This document shows, piece by piece, positions 46,231 to 54,916 of a stretch of DNA of 64,000 nucleotides (its first letter is position 1; the number at the start of each line of letters is the position of its first letter). The DNA is from Spirochaetia bacterium (GTDB lineage: Bacteria; Spirochaetota; Leptospiria; Turneriellales; JAOUOS01). The notes beneath the pieces are model-generated. The model was not told the origin of the DNA, did not search any database, and was given only the letters and a program-made list of their open reading frames with translations. Location: contig JAOUOS010000003.1 of assembly GCA_029880285.1 (NCBI GenBank), forward strand, positions 62,001-126,000. Direction: 5' to 3'. Made by a program: the position numbers and the translations under genes.

Positions 46231-48948
46231 TTAACCTCTAATAAAAAATCCGAGCGTTTTACTGTTCTCTAGCCATCCCTTTCTTTCTAGTGCCTTTATT
46301 ATTTCAAGAACCGGTATAATCGTTAAAGCTAACGAAATAATTATTATCCAATCGTCTGCTGTTAAAGAGAAAGTTCCAAAGGGTTTATGTAAAAAGGGAA
46401 TATAAACAATTAAAAGAAGAAGAAGCATTTCCCATAGTATCGCCATGTTCAGCCATTTATTGGCGAATGGCTTTTTAAATACTGTTATTTTATCTGATCT
46501 AAAATTATAGGCTTTAAAAAACTGTATTAAAACAAGAGATACAAATGTCATTGTCATTGATTCTTCTATGCTTCGGCCAGAGTTTAATGCCCAAATAAAA
46601 AGAGAAATATTAATAACGGTAGACCAAATTCCTCCTATTACCATAAGAACAACAACGGGTTTTGTAAAGATGCCCAATTTAGACTCACGAGGTTTTTGCT
46701 TCATCAGGTTTTGTGAGGGCGGGTCAACCGCTAAAGCAAGGGCAGGCAGACCGTCTGTGGCAAGATTAACATATAATATTTGAACGGCGGTTAACGGCAT
46801 TGGCATACCCAAAAATGTTGCTGCCGCAATCAGGCCAATTTCACCTATATTAGATGATAAAAGATACATTAAATATTTTTTTATATTATCAAATATTCCC
46901 CTGCCTTCTTCAATAGCAGCGACAATAGAAGCAAAATTATCATCAGTTAAAGTCATAGATGAAGCTTCTTTGGTTACATCGGTTCCGGTAATTCCCATCG
47001 CGATACCAATATCGGCTTTTTTTAATGCCGGCGCATCGTTTACACCGTCTCCTGTCATTGCGACAATATGCTCTTTTTTTTGCAAAAAAGTAACAACACG
47101 TAATTTATGTTTAGGAGAAACACGCGCGTATACTTCTATATTTTCAATATTGTTTTCGAATTCTATATCTGACATTTTGTCAAGTTCTGTGCCTGTGATT
47201 ATTTTTCCCGTTTGTAATAAGCCTAATTCTACTGCAATAGCCTTTGCCGTAAGAGGATGGTCCCCGGTTATCATAACCGGTTTTATACCAGCCAGTTTGC
47301 AGGTTTCAATCGCGTTTTTTACTTCGGGCCGCGGCGGGTCTATAATTCCAATTAAACCTAAAAAAATCATATCTCTTTCACAGGTTTTTATATTTGCACT
47401 TGGTTTATACGCCACGGCTAAAACACGAAAAGCTTGCGAAGCCATTTCTTGGGCTTTTTTTAATAATTTGTTTTTTTCATTAATTGATAATGTTTTATTT
47501 GTTTTTTTTGTTAGAAAATGACTACATGAATTTATGATTATTTCAGGTGCTCCCTTTGCATAGGCAGTAATTTTATTTTCTTCTTCATGAAGTGTACTCA
47601 TTCGTTTAGATTCAGATGTAAACGGTATTTCATTAACGCGTTTATTTTTTATTTCTAAATCTGTTTTACTTAAACCGCTTTTAGCTGCGGCAACAACTAG
47701 CGCGATTTCTGTAGGGTCGCCTTTGACCTCCCAGCCCGTTTCTGTTTCATTATGAACAATGTATGCGTCTGAACATAAAGCAGCGGCTTTCAAGGTTTGA
47801 ATTATAGATTTTTCTGGTAGAATTTGTTTGTGATTTAAAAAAAATTTACCGAAGGGTTTATATCCTGACCCTGTAATATCATAAGTCATACCCGCGGTAT
47901 AAATTTTTCGGGCGGTCATTTCATCTTTTGTAAGAGTTCCCGTTTTATCACTGCAAATATAACTTATGCATCCCAGAGTTTCTACTGCGGCCAGCCGGCG
48001 CATTAAAGCGTTTTTTTTCACCATTTTTTTAACGCCTAAAGCTAAAGAAATGGTAACAACGGCCGGTAATGCTTCGGGAACAACGGCCACAGCCAGAGCA
48101 ATGGCAAACAAAAGCATTTCAATAAAGCCTTTTCCGTGCCATATACCCATAGCGGCAATAATTATAACCAGAATAAAAGCAGCTTTCGCCAGCTGAGAAC
48201 CAAGCTTATCTAAATTTTTTTGAAGTGGAGTTTTCGCTTTTTCAACTGATTCAAGCATAGTGGCTATTTTGCCAAATTCAGTATTCATGCCGGTTTCAAC
48301 GGCTATTCCTTTGCCGCGCCCATAAGAAGCTGTTGTACCGGCGTAAACCATATTTTTTCTATCGGCTACAGGTATTTCATTCTTTTTTAGACGGTCATGA
48401 TTTTTTTCAACAGAATTTGATTCGCCGGTTAAGGCGGCTTCATCAACTTTTAAATTGACTGCCTCTAAAAGCCTTATATCGGCCGGTATTTTATCACCAG
48501 CTTTTATAAGCAATATATCGCCCCGAGCAATTTGAGCGGCAGGGATTTGTTTTTCTTTATTCTCTCTTATGACAGAAGCAACAGGCGCCGCCATTTTACG
48601 CAAAGCTTCAATGGCGTTTTCTGCTTTATATTCCTGAATAAAACCTAAAATAACGGCAAAAAATACAATTATGGTAATGGCGGCGGCTTCTATACCATGG
48701 CCCAAAAACATAGAAACAATGGTTGCCGCTAAAAGAATAATTATCAGTACATTTTTAAACTGTTCTAATAAAATAGAAAAAGCTGATATACGAATAGGCT
48801 TTGTGAGTTCATTTGGTCCATATTTCAATAGTCTTTTAGTAGCTTCATTTTCAGATAAACCTTTATTATTTGATTTTAAAGCAGAAAATATTTCATCATT
48901 TGACAAAATATGCCAATTTTTAGATTCATAAATTGTATTTTTACTCAT
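46231..48948 (-). CDS. P-type Ca2+-transporting ATPase (type II) inside the V-ATPase operon
   Basis: 905 residues from the ATG at 48948, preferred over a longer reading because AGGA lies just before it. N-terminal cation-ATPase domain, actuator motif 'TGES' (174-177), M4 'PEALP' (291-295), phosphorylation site 'CSDKTGTLT' (Asp334), 'KGAPE' nucleotide-binding site, 'MTGDGVNDAPALKKADIGIAM' hinge, and M5/M6 'SSNIGEIGLIAAA' and 'NLATDGLPALAL', holding the SERCA-type Asn, Glu, Asn and Asp ligands. In the M8 region a Gln ('LVLIQFFKAYNF') stands where SERCA has Glu, suggesting one Ca2+ site as in PMCA; this alignment is by eye. The gene starts 57 bases after subunit E and ends three bases before subunit G/H, so it is co-transcribed with the rotary ATPase. 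Confidence 0.92.
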   Translation of the reverse strand: MSKNTIYESKNWHILSNDEIFSALKSNNKGLSENEATKRLLKYGPNELTKPIRISAFSILLEQFKNVLIIILLAATIVSMFLGHGIEAAAITIIVFFAVILGFIQEYKAENAIEALRKMAAPVASVIRENKEKQIPAAQIARGDILLIKAGDKIPADIRLLEAVNLKVDEAALTGESNSVEKNHDRLKKNEIPVADRKNMVYAGTTASYGRGKGIAVETGMNTEFGKIATMLESVEKAKTPLQKNLDKLGSQLAKAAFILVIIIAAMGIWHGKGFIEMLLFAIALAVAVVPEALPAVVTISLALGVKKMVKKNALMRRLAAVETLGCISYICSDKTGTLTKDEMTARKIYTAGMTYDITGSGYKPFGKFFLNHKQILPEKSIIQTLKAAALCSDAYIVHNETETGWEVKGDPTEIALVVAAAKSGLSKTDLEIKNKRVNEIPFTSESKRMSTLHEEENKITAYAKGAPEIIINSCSHFLTKKTNKTLSINEKNKLLKKAQEMASQAFRVLAVAYKPSANIKTCERDMIFLGLIGIIDPPRPEVKNAIETCKLAGIKPVMITGDHPLTAKAIAVELGLLQTGKIITGTELDKMSDIEFENNIENIEVYARVSPKHKLRVVTFLQKKEHIVAMTGDGVNDAPALKKADIGIAMGITGTDVTKEASSMTLTDDNFASIVAAIEEGRGIFDNIKKYLMYLLSSNIGEIGLIAAATFLGMPMPLTAVQILYVNLATDGLPALALAVDPPSQNLMKQKPRESKLGIFTKPVVVLMVIGGIWSTVINISLFIWALNSGRSIEESMTMTFVSLVLIQFFKAYNFRSDKITVFKKPFANKWLNMAILWEMLLLLLIVYIPFLHKPFGTFSLTADDWIIIISLALTIIPVLEIIKALERKGWLENSKTLGFFIRG

Positions 48949-49004
48949 AGTTTTCCTGCAGATTAAACTTATCAAGTAAAAGAAAATATATTCATAATTA
49001 TATA

Positions 49005-49574
49005 TTATAAAATTTCTTTGTAAAGTTCTTTTATAATTAAAGGAATTAATTGTTGTTTAATTTTTTCAATTCTTTTATTTAGGGTATTATTTATTTCAAT
49101 TTTTTCTTCATTATTTATAGATATAAGTCCGCCATAAATATTTTGATCCTTTTCTATTTCTGATTTTGTAAAAATATTTTTAGCGGTTTCAACATCGTCA
49201 GGATGTACCATTATCTTGTTCCAATTGATTTCAGGCAGTTCTTTTGCCAGTAAATTAAAATATTTTTTTTCTTTATCTTTTTTATATGATTCTGAAACAC
49301 TCTGAATCATTAAACTTAAAATACGGTTAAAAAGTTCAGTTTCACTTTCTAACTTGTTCTTTTTTATTTTATGCCTTGTTTTTGAAAGAATTTCTTTTTG
49401 AATAATTTTTTTTTTAAGGTTGGTTTTTTCTTCTATTTCTATTTTTAAATTAATTATTTCGTTATTTATTTTATCTTCTTTTATATTAATTTCTTCTTTG
49501 GCGTTTCGCCATAAGTCATTAATTTGATCTTTTTCTTTTGTTTTAAGACTTTCAACTAGTTTTTCGTACGACAT
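49005..49574 (-). CDS. atpE: V-type ATPase subunit E
   Basis: 189 residues: N-terminal ~90-residue highly charged helix ('EKLVESLKTKEKDQINDL', then Lys/Glu-rich), then the globular E domain with 'IYGGLISINNEEKIEINNTL', the conserved 'GG....G.I..NNTL' pattern. Peripheral stalk subunit. Begins four bases after the c-subunit stop. Confidence 0.88.
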   Translation of the reverse strand: MSYEKLVESLKTKEKDQINDLWRNAKEEINIKEDKINNEIINLKIEIEEKTNLKKKIIQKEILSKTRHKIKKNKLESETELFNRILSLMIQSVSESYKKDKEKKYFNLLAKELPEINWNKIMVHPDDVETAKNIFTKSEIEKDQNIYGGLISINNEEKIEINNTLNKRIEKIKQQLIPLIIKELYKEIL

Positions 49575-49578
49575 AACC

Positions 49579-49791
49579 TTATCGATATAAGATCATCGCG
49601 GCCACAACAAATCCGATAATTACCATAGTTTCGGGTATGGCCACAAGAATTATTATTGTACCCGAAAGTTCCGGTTTTTCAGCAAGGCTTCCCGCTCCCG
49701 CTGCTCCTATTTTAGATTGAGCCCACGCTGTAGCCAAAGCAGGAATCGCAACCGCAATCGCGGCTGCTAATGCTGTTAATGCGTTCTCCAT
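49579..49791 (-). CDS. atpK: V-type ATPase rotor subunit K (c), single hairpin
   Basis: 70 residues forming two membrane helices joined by 'LAEKPEL'. Helix 2 carries the ion-binding Glu54 in 'IPETMVIIG'. Helix 1 carries Gln25, 15 residues before the loop Pro40, and Thr55 follows Glu54. This Gln/Glu-Thr combination matches the Na+ ligands described for Enterococcus NtpK (Gln110, Glu139) and Ilyobacter c (Gln32, Glu65, Ser66), so Na+ coupling is likely by family knowledge. Unlike NtpK it is not duplicated into four helices. First gene of the operon. Confidence 0.93.
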   Translation of the reverse strand: MENALTALAAAIAVAIPALATAWAQSKIGAAGAGSLAEKPELSGTIIILVAIPETMVIIGFVVAAMILYR

Positions 49792-50133
49792 AAGGTGTCT
49801 CCTTTTTTATAACTTAAGTTCTTAAATGCAAGTTTTTATCTTTCTAATAAAATATAACTATCGGGTTTAAATTAGTAAAGGGATTAGAAAAGTCAATTGT
49901 TTTTGAATATTATTTATTATAGAAAAATATCATCTTAATTAGCTAATGTTAAAAAAAGATTATTTTTTTAACATTTTAATTCTTTTTTTCTTGACGGTAG
50001 AAGAAATGTCAGGAATTTGTAAAATCGTTAATAAAATTTATAGTTAACGAAAAGGCATAATTTATCAAAACAGTAGTGATAAAGTGATATGCCATAATAT
50101 TAATAATATTATTAAAAAAAAGGAGATTAAAAA
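49792..50133. other. Divergent intergenic region between V-ATPase operon and cytochrome gene
   Basis: No gene. AGGAGACACC-like ribosome site before atpK on the minus strand and AAAGGAG before the cytochrome on the plus strand. A dyad CGTTAA-N12-TTAACG lies at 50026-50049. No full-consensus promoter is clear in either direction. Confidence 0.6.
50026..50049. promoter_or_regulatory. Dyad upstream of the first tetraheme cytochrome
   Basis: Perfect inverted repeat CGTTAA / TTAACG with 12 AT-rich bases between, 85 bases upstream of the ATG. Size and spacing suit a dimeric regulator; could be chance. Confidence 0.35.
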
Positions 50134-50577
50134 ATGAAAAAAATTTTTGGATACGCGTTCGCGGTATGTTTAGCGGCTATATTTATGTTTGCTCCCACTG
50201 AGCAGGCAAACGCCACAAAAGATTTAAAGAAAAAGCATGAATCTAATAAAGATTTAGCAAAAGAAGTAGGTAAAATCAAATGTGATTTTTGTCATCATGA
50301 AATTGATGGTAAAAAAGAAGGTAAATTACCAGCTGATATAAAAGCAAAAGGTAAAGGCAAATGGTCAAAAATTAAAAAATGTACAGAATGTCATGATCCC
50401 GGTAAAGAAGAAATAAAAGAATTTGATAAACTTCCTGAGAAATTAAAATTAATTCATGAAAAATGTAAAAAATGTCATGAGAAAAAAGAATACGCTCAAG
50501 AAGGCGATAAAAGAAGAAAAGCTTTACCAACGCATCTTAAAAAAACAAGCGGATGCAAAGTGTGCCATAAAGGCTAA
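50134..50577 (+). CDS. Small periplasmic tetraheme cytochrome c
   Basis: 147 residues. Cleavable signal peptide ('MKKIFGYAFAVCLAAIFMFA', then ANA). Four CXXCH heme sites: CDFCHHE, CTECHDP, CKKCHEK and CKVCHKG. Very Lys-rich, so basic, like the periplasmic shuttle cytochromes (c3/c7 class). It would carry electrons between inner-membrane oxidoreductases and further acceptors. AAAGGAG before the ATG, terminator after: monocistronic. A clear paralogue lies at 61219-61647, at the other end of the cytochrome cluster. Confidence 0.92.
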   Translation: MKKIFGYAFAVCLAAIFMFAPTEQANATKDLKKKHESNKDLAKEVGKIKCDFCHHEIDGKKEGKLPADIKAKGKGKWSKIKKCTECHDPGKEEIKEFDKLPEKLKLIHEKCKKCHEKKEYAQEGDKRRKALPTHLKKTSGCKVCHKG

Positions 50578-50605
50578 TTCGCTATAAAAAAATTAAAATA
50601 AAAAA

Positions 50606-50629
50606 AACCGCCCTCAGGCGGTTTTTTTT
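50606..50629 (+). terminator. Intrinsic terminator of the tetraheme cytochrome gene
   Basis: AACCGCC-CTCA-GGCGGTT followed by a T-run, preceded by an A-run. Confidence 0.92.
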
Positions 50630-50755
50630 ATTTTAAATCAGCAAATTACTATAATTTAATATACAAAGTTCTAATTTATGATTGTTCTTACATAATTATA
50701 AATTAGCTAAATATAAACTTAGGTTAAAACAAATAGAAAAAAATTAAAAAATCAT

Positions 50756-50783
50756 TTGACATTCTAATAAAATACCGTAGGGT
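50756..50783 (+). promoter_or_regulatory. Putative promoter of the cytochrome/FeS/NrfD operon
   Basis: Perfect TTGACA (50756-50761), 16 bases, then TAGGGT (50778-50783), a weak -10 that keeps the key T, A and T. The ATG at 50820 has AGGAAGG upstream. The -35 is convincing, the -10 less so. Confidence 0.45.
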
Positions 50784-50819
50784 GTCATGCTAATAAATTT
50801 AAGGTGATAGGAAGGTATT

Positions 50820-51407
50820 ATGAGTACGAAAAAAACGATTACAGTAAAAAACAAATTAATAAAATTTGTTTTAGTAACAATATTGGGGGCCGGAGTTTCT
50901 TTTCTTTTCGCGCAAGATGAAAAAGCAAAGATAGACTTTGACGGCGAAGTATCGGTGCGGCCAGAACTTTCAATGTATCCGTGTACTGATTGTCATGACG
51001 GCAGTGTAAATAAAAAAATAAGAAAGCTGGAAGACGAACATGGCGACATTGAGTTGAAACATCATCAGGAGGGAAGATGGTGTTTAGACTGTCATAATCC
51101 GACAAAAAGAGATTTTCTAAAACTTTCAAACGGCGATTTAGTACCGTTTGAAAAATCATTTAGACTCTGCGGGCAATGCCATGGCAAAATATATAAAGAA
51201 TGGAAAATTGGCGTTCATGGTAAAAAACTGGGCAAATGGACAGGAGAGGCAACGTATATTCATTGTACGAATTGTCATAATCCGCATAACCCAAAGTTTA
51301 AACCGCTTGAGCCAAAGCCAAGACCAAGAAAACCTACAGAGATAAACGCGCATGACCCAAGTACAGAAAAATCTCAAAAATCTGAGAAAAAAGAAGAAAA
51401 GAAATAA
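50820..51407 (+). CDS. Membrane-anchored or periplasmic tetraheme cytochrome c (CbcS/DsrJ-like position)
   Basis: 195 residues. N-terminal hydrophobic segment 'LIKFVLVTILGAGVSFLFAQ' (signal peptide or anchor), then four CXXCH sites: CTDCHDG, CLDCHNP, CGQCHGK and CTNCHNP; Pro/Lys-rich tail. First gene of a cytochrome-FeS-NrfD set (12 bases to the next start), the same order as Geobacter cbcSTU and as dsrJOP. It would accept electrons from the FeS/NrfD partner that oxidises menaquinol. The exact family is inferred from context. Confidence 0.88.
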   Translation: MSTKKTITVKNKLIKFVLVTILGAGVSFLFAQDEKAKIDFDGEVSVRPELSMYPCTDCHDGSVNKKIRKLEDEHGDIELKHHQEGRWCLDCHNPTKRDFLKLSNGDLVPFEKSFRLCGQCHGKIYKEWKIGVHGKKLGKWTGEATYIHCTNCHNPHNPKFKPLEPKPRPRKPTEINAHDPSTEKSQKSEKKEEKK

Positions 51408-51419
51408 AGGGGCTATAAT

Positions 51420-52349
51420 ATGAAGAAAAATAATATGAGTAAAAAAACGGGTAATAAGGCAATAAACAGAAAAAGCTTTATAGGTAAAACGGCCGCTGGG
51501 TTAGGCGCTCTTGCCATTCCTTTTAAGAAAGCAGAGGCTTCTTTTTTTGATACATTCTTTCAAAACCATTATGTAGAAATGAGTAAAGAAGAAGTAAAAT
51601 CTGTTATCGATAGAATGGAAAAAGAATATTCTGAAAAATACGGCAAAAAAGTAACTATTGATACAACGGCTCCGCTGCCGGGGGTTAAATTTGGTTACGG
51701 ATTAGATTTATCTAGATGCGTAGGATGTAGAAGATGTGTGTATGCTTGTGTAGATGAAAATAATCAGTCAAGGGATCCTCAAATACATTATATTTCTGTT
51801 GTAAGAATGAAAAAAAATGAAAAAGGCGTAACCGATTTAGAAAACGGTACTAAATATTATGAACCAGAAAAAGTGCCTGAAGAAGGGTTTATGTATGTGC
51901 CAATTGCCTGTATGCAATGCGAAAATTCGCCTTGTACAAAGGCATGCCCCACACAGGCCACATGGAAAGAAAAAGACGGCGTTGTGGCCATTGATTATGA
52001 TTACTGTATAGGATGCCGTTTTTGTATGGCAGCCTGCCCATATGGCGCTAGAAAAATGAATTGGGGTAATCCTTATTTGCCGGCAGATGAAGTAAATCCT
52101 AATATGCATTATCTTGGCAACAGACCCAGACATAAAGGATGTGTTGAAAAATGTACATGGTGTCTTCAAAGAACCAGAAAGGGATTATATCCCGCGTGTC
52201 ATCAGGTATGTCCGGTGGGAGCCAGAAAGTTCGGCAATATGTTAGATCCAAACAGTGAAATACGTTATTGTCTTGATAATAAAAGGGTATTTCGATTAAA
52301 AGAAGAATTAAATACAAAACCAACATTCTTCTATTTCTTTTCATCTTAA
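51420..52349 (+). CDS. Periplasmic four-cluster ferredoxin subunit (NrfC/DsrO/CbcT-like)
   Basis: 309 residues. N-terminal 'NRKSFIGKTAAGLGALAIP' resembles a twin-arginine signal with Lys in place of the second Arg. Ligands for four [4Fe-4S] clusters: 'CVGCRRCVYAC', 'CMQCENSPCTKAC', 'CIGCRFCMAACPYG' and 'CTWC....ACHQVCPVGA'. It is the electron-transfer subunit that docks on NrfD-type quinol-interacting proteins. AAAGGGG before the ATG; next gene 15 bases downstream. No molybdopterin subunit is present, unlike Psr/Qrc complexes. Confidence 0.92.
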   Translation: MKKNNMSKKTGNKAINRKSFIGKTAAGLGALAIPFKKAEASFFDTFFQNHYVEMSKEEVKSVIDRMEKEYSEKYGKKVTIDTTAPLPGVKFGYGLDLSRCVGCRRCVYACVDENNQSRDPQIHYISVVRMKKNEKGVTDLENGTKYYEPEKVPEEGFMYVPIACMQCENSPCTKACPTQATWKEKDGVVAIDYDYCIGCRFCMAACPYGARKMNWGNPYLPADEVNPNMHYLGNRPRHKGCVEKCTWCLQRTRKGLYPACHQVCPVGARKFGNMLDPNSEIRYCLDNKRVFRLKEELNTKPTFFYFFSS

Positions 52350-52364
52350 AAAGGGGAGTAAATT

Positions 52365-53570
52365 ATGCAGACAGCAAAAACAATTATTTCAAGTTTATTT
52401 AAGGGCGGTAAAGGATATTACATTTGGATGGGAACACTTTCTGTGTTCGTTTTAGCGGCGCTTGGCGCGTATGTTGTTCAGGCGCAGGAAGGGCTTATTA
52501 TTACCGGTATGCGTGACCAGGTATCCTGGGGACTTTATATTGGTAATTTTACGTTTCTTGTGGGTGTGGCGGCTGCAGCCGTATTACTTGTAATTCCGGC
52601 ATATGTGTATCACTTTAAACCAATTAAAGAGATTGCCTTATTTGGTGAGTTAATGGCAATTTCTGCTTTAGTGTTATGCATTTTATTTATTATGGTAGAC
52701 GTGGGTAAACCCGCTGTATTTTGGCATTTAATGCCAGGAATCGGCAGAATGAACTGGCCAAGTTCAATTCTTACATGGGACGTGATTGTATTAAACGGTT
52801 ATTTAATATTAAACGCAAGCGCGGCAGGATATGTAATTTACAGTAAGTTTCATAAGAGAGATTATAAAATGTCAATTATGCTACCTATTGTTTTTATTTC
52901 AATTCCGTGGGCATTTAGTATTCATACAGTTACCGCGTTTTTATTTAACGGATTAAACGCGCGTCCGTTTTGGAACACGGCAGTATTAGCGCCAAGATTT
53001 ATCGCTTCGGCTTTATGCGCCGGTCCGGCTTTAATGATTTTGGTGTTTCAGATAATAAGAAAACACTATAAAATAGAGATTACTAATGAAGCGCTGGGAA
53101 GAATAGCAGAATGGATTGCCTACGCGATAGGGCTTCATTTATATCTTTTTGGCGCCGAGGTATTTAAAGAATTTTATTCAGATACTTACCATGTGGCTTC
53201 TATAGAATATTTATATTTTGGGCTTCACCATCATCATAAATATGTTTTTTGGATGTGGCTGGCAATGTTCTGTAACTTCGCCGCGTTTACTATATTTTTA
53301 GTACCTAAGCTGCGTCGAAACTATAAAGTCTTAAATGTGGGATGCGTATTAATCTTCTTAGGTGTATATCTTGAAAAAGGGGTTGGTCTGGTAATTCCCG
53401 GCTTTATTCCCGGTACTCAGGGTGAAATCTATGAGTATAACGCGACATTCTTAGAGTATACTATTATACTGGGTATATGGGCGTTTGGCGCTCTATTATA
53501 TACCGCTTTAATACATACCGTAATGCCTATTTATAAAGGTGAAATAGTATCAAAAAAATTACGATCTTAA
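52365..53570 (+). CDS. NrfD-family quinol-interacting membrane subunit, copy 1
   Basis: 401 residues with about ten membrane helices. Family blocks: 'GLIITGMRDQVSWGLYIGNF', 'DVGKPAVFWHLMPG', 'SIHTVTAFLFNGLNARPFW' and 'GVYLEKGVGLVIPGF'. It binds (mena)quinol and passes electrons to the FeS subunit. Third gene of the set, with AAGGGGAG before the ATG, closed by a terminator at 53611. The next gene is a close paralogue (~60% identical by eye). Confidence 0.93.
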   Translation: MQTAKTIISSLFKGGKGYYIWMGTLSVFVLAALGAYVVQAQEGLIITGMRDQVSWGLYIGNFTFLVGVAAAAVLLVIPAYVYHFKPIKEIALFGELMAISALVLCILFIMVDVGKPAVFWHLMPGIGRMNWPSSILTWDVIVLNGYLILNASAAGYVIYSKFHKRDYKMSIMLPIVFISIPWAFSIHTVTAFLFNGLNARPFWNTAVLAPRFIASALCAGPALMILVFQIIRKHYKIEITNEALGRIAEWIAYAIGLHLYLFGAEVFKEFYSDTYHVASIEYLYFGLHHHHKYVFWMWLAMFCNFAAFTIFLVPKLRRNYKVLNVGCVLIFLGVYLEKGVGLVIPGFIPGTQGEIYEYNATFLEYTIILGIWAFGALLYTALIHTVMPIYKGEIVSKKLRS

Positions 53571-53610
53571 GATTTTTAATCTTGCGATAAATTTATTATA
53601 TGCACATTTT

Positions 53611-53643
53611 AAGGCTTATTGTTTACGGCAATAAGCCTTTTTT
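53611..53643 (+). terminator. Terminator between the two nrfD copies
   Basis: Perfect 11-bp stem AAGGCTTATTG / CAATAAGCCTT around loop TTTACGG, followed by T-run. It separates the cytochrome-FeS-NrfD transcript from the second nrfD. Confidence 0.9.
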
Positions 53644-53682
53644 ATTTATAAAGAAGGCTTATTTATTAAGAAATTTTTTTTC

Positions 53683-54885
53683 ATGAATTTTTTGAAAATG
53701 ATATTTTCTCCTGTTTTTTCGGGTGGTAAATGGTATTTTATCTGGATGGGGTTTTTATTATTTCTATTTTTTTTAGGTTTATATTCCTATTCAAATCAGA
53801 TTATAGACGGCTTAATTATAACCGGTATGCGAGATCAAATCTCATGGGGTCTTTATGTTGGTAATTTTACTTTTCTGGCGGGCATTGCATCTGCCGCGGT
53901 TTATCTGGTAATACCGGCCTATCTATATCAATTTAAACCAGTAAAAGAAATTGCTTTGTTTGCTGAACTTTTGGCTATAACAGCCTTAATTTTATGTGTT
54001 TTATTAATAATCATAGATTTAGGAAAACCATTTGTATTTTGGCATTTAATCCCCATTATTGGCAATGTTAACTTTCCTCATTCGGTTCTTGTTTGGCATT
54101 TTATTGTAATTATGGGATATTTGATGATTAATATAGGCGCTGTGTTTTATGTGCTTTATAATAAATATAAAAATAAAGAATATAAAATGTCGGTTCTCTT
54201 GCCCATTATTGTATTTTCATTACCCTGGGCCTTTGGAATTCATACCGTAACAGCTTTTATTTTTAACGGATTAAACGCCAGACCATACTGGAATACAGCG
54301 GTTATAGCCCCTAAATTTATCGCTTCGGCTTTATGCGCAGGCTCTTCTCTGATGATAATAATACTTCAGGTTATTAGAAAATTTTATAAAATTAAAATTA
54401 CAGATGAGGCCATTGATAAATTAGCTGAACTGGCAATTTATGCTATAGCATTTCATCTTTTTTTATTTGCCGCAGAAATATTTAAAGAATATTATTCCGA
54501 TACAAAACATATTGCCACCATTGAATATTTGTATTATGGTCTTGGTGAACATAAAAAGCTGGTTTTTTTTATGAGGTTAGCTTTATTATTAAATATATTA
54601 TCATTTGTTATATTTCTTTTTCCACAATTTAGAAAAAAATTAAAAATATTAAACATTGGCTGCCTATTTCTTTTTGCAGGTGTCTATCTTGAAAAAGGTA
54701 TTGGCTTTGTGATACCGGGATTTATTCCCGGAGCAATGGGAGAAATTCATGAATATAACGCTACTTTACATGAATATTTTATTGTTGCCGGAATATGGGC
54801 CTTAGGCGCAATTATTTACACATTTTTAATAAAAATTATTATGCCAATTTATCAAGACAAAGTAAATATAATAAAAAATTGGTGA
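53683..54885 (+). CDS. NrfD-family membrane subunit, copy 2
   Basis: 400 residues, the same ~10-helix fold and blocks as copy 1 ('GLIITGMRDQISWGLYVGNF', 'DLGKPFVFWHLIPI', 'GVYLEKGIGFVIPGF'). It has no FeS or cytochrome partner of its own; the NapC-type cytochrome follows 31 bases later. The His-rich 'GLHHHHK' loop of copy 1 is 'GLGEHKK' here. The start lacks a strong Shine-Dalgarno sequence and lies 40 bases after a terminator. It could swap into the complex of copy 1 or partner the NapC-type cytochrome. Confidence 0.92.
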   Translation: MNFLKMIFSPVFSGGKWYFIWMGFLLFLFFLGLYSYSNQIIDGLIITGMRDQISWGLYVGNFTFLAGIASAAVYLVIPAYLYQFKPVKEIALFAELLAITALILCVLLIIIDLGKPFVFWHLIPIIGNVNFPHSVLVWHFIVIMGYLMINIGAVFYVLYNKYKNKEYKMSVLLPIIVFSLPWAFGIHTVTAFIFNGLNARPYWNTAVIAPKFIASALCAGSSLMIIILQVIRKFYKIKITDEAIDKLAELAIYAIAFHLFLFAAEIFKEYYSDTKHIATIEYLYYGLGEHKKLVFFMRLALLLNILSFVIFLFPQFRKKLKILNIGCLFLFAGVYLEKGIGFVIPGFIPGAMGEIHEYNATLHEYFIVAGIWALGAIIYTFLIKIIMPIYQDKVNIIKNW

Positions 54886-54916
54886 ATACATATAAAATAA
54901 TAATTATATTCTATCT

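Larger units (their letters stand above)
50578..50819 (+). other. Intergenic region between the two first cytochrome genes
   Basis: Terminator at 50606-50629, an AT-rich stretch, and a promoter candidate at 50756-50783. Nothing else seen. Confidence 0.6.

Noticed and set aside
46970..47521. Plus-strand ORF of 183 codons within the P-type ATPase gene
   Set aside because: Antisense shadow; the minus frame carries all P-type ATPase motifs across this stretch.
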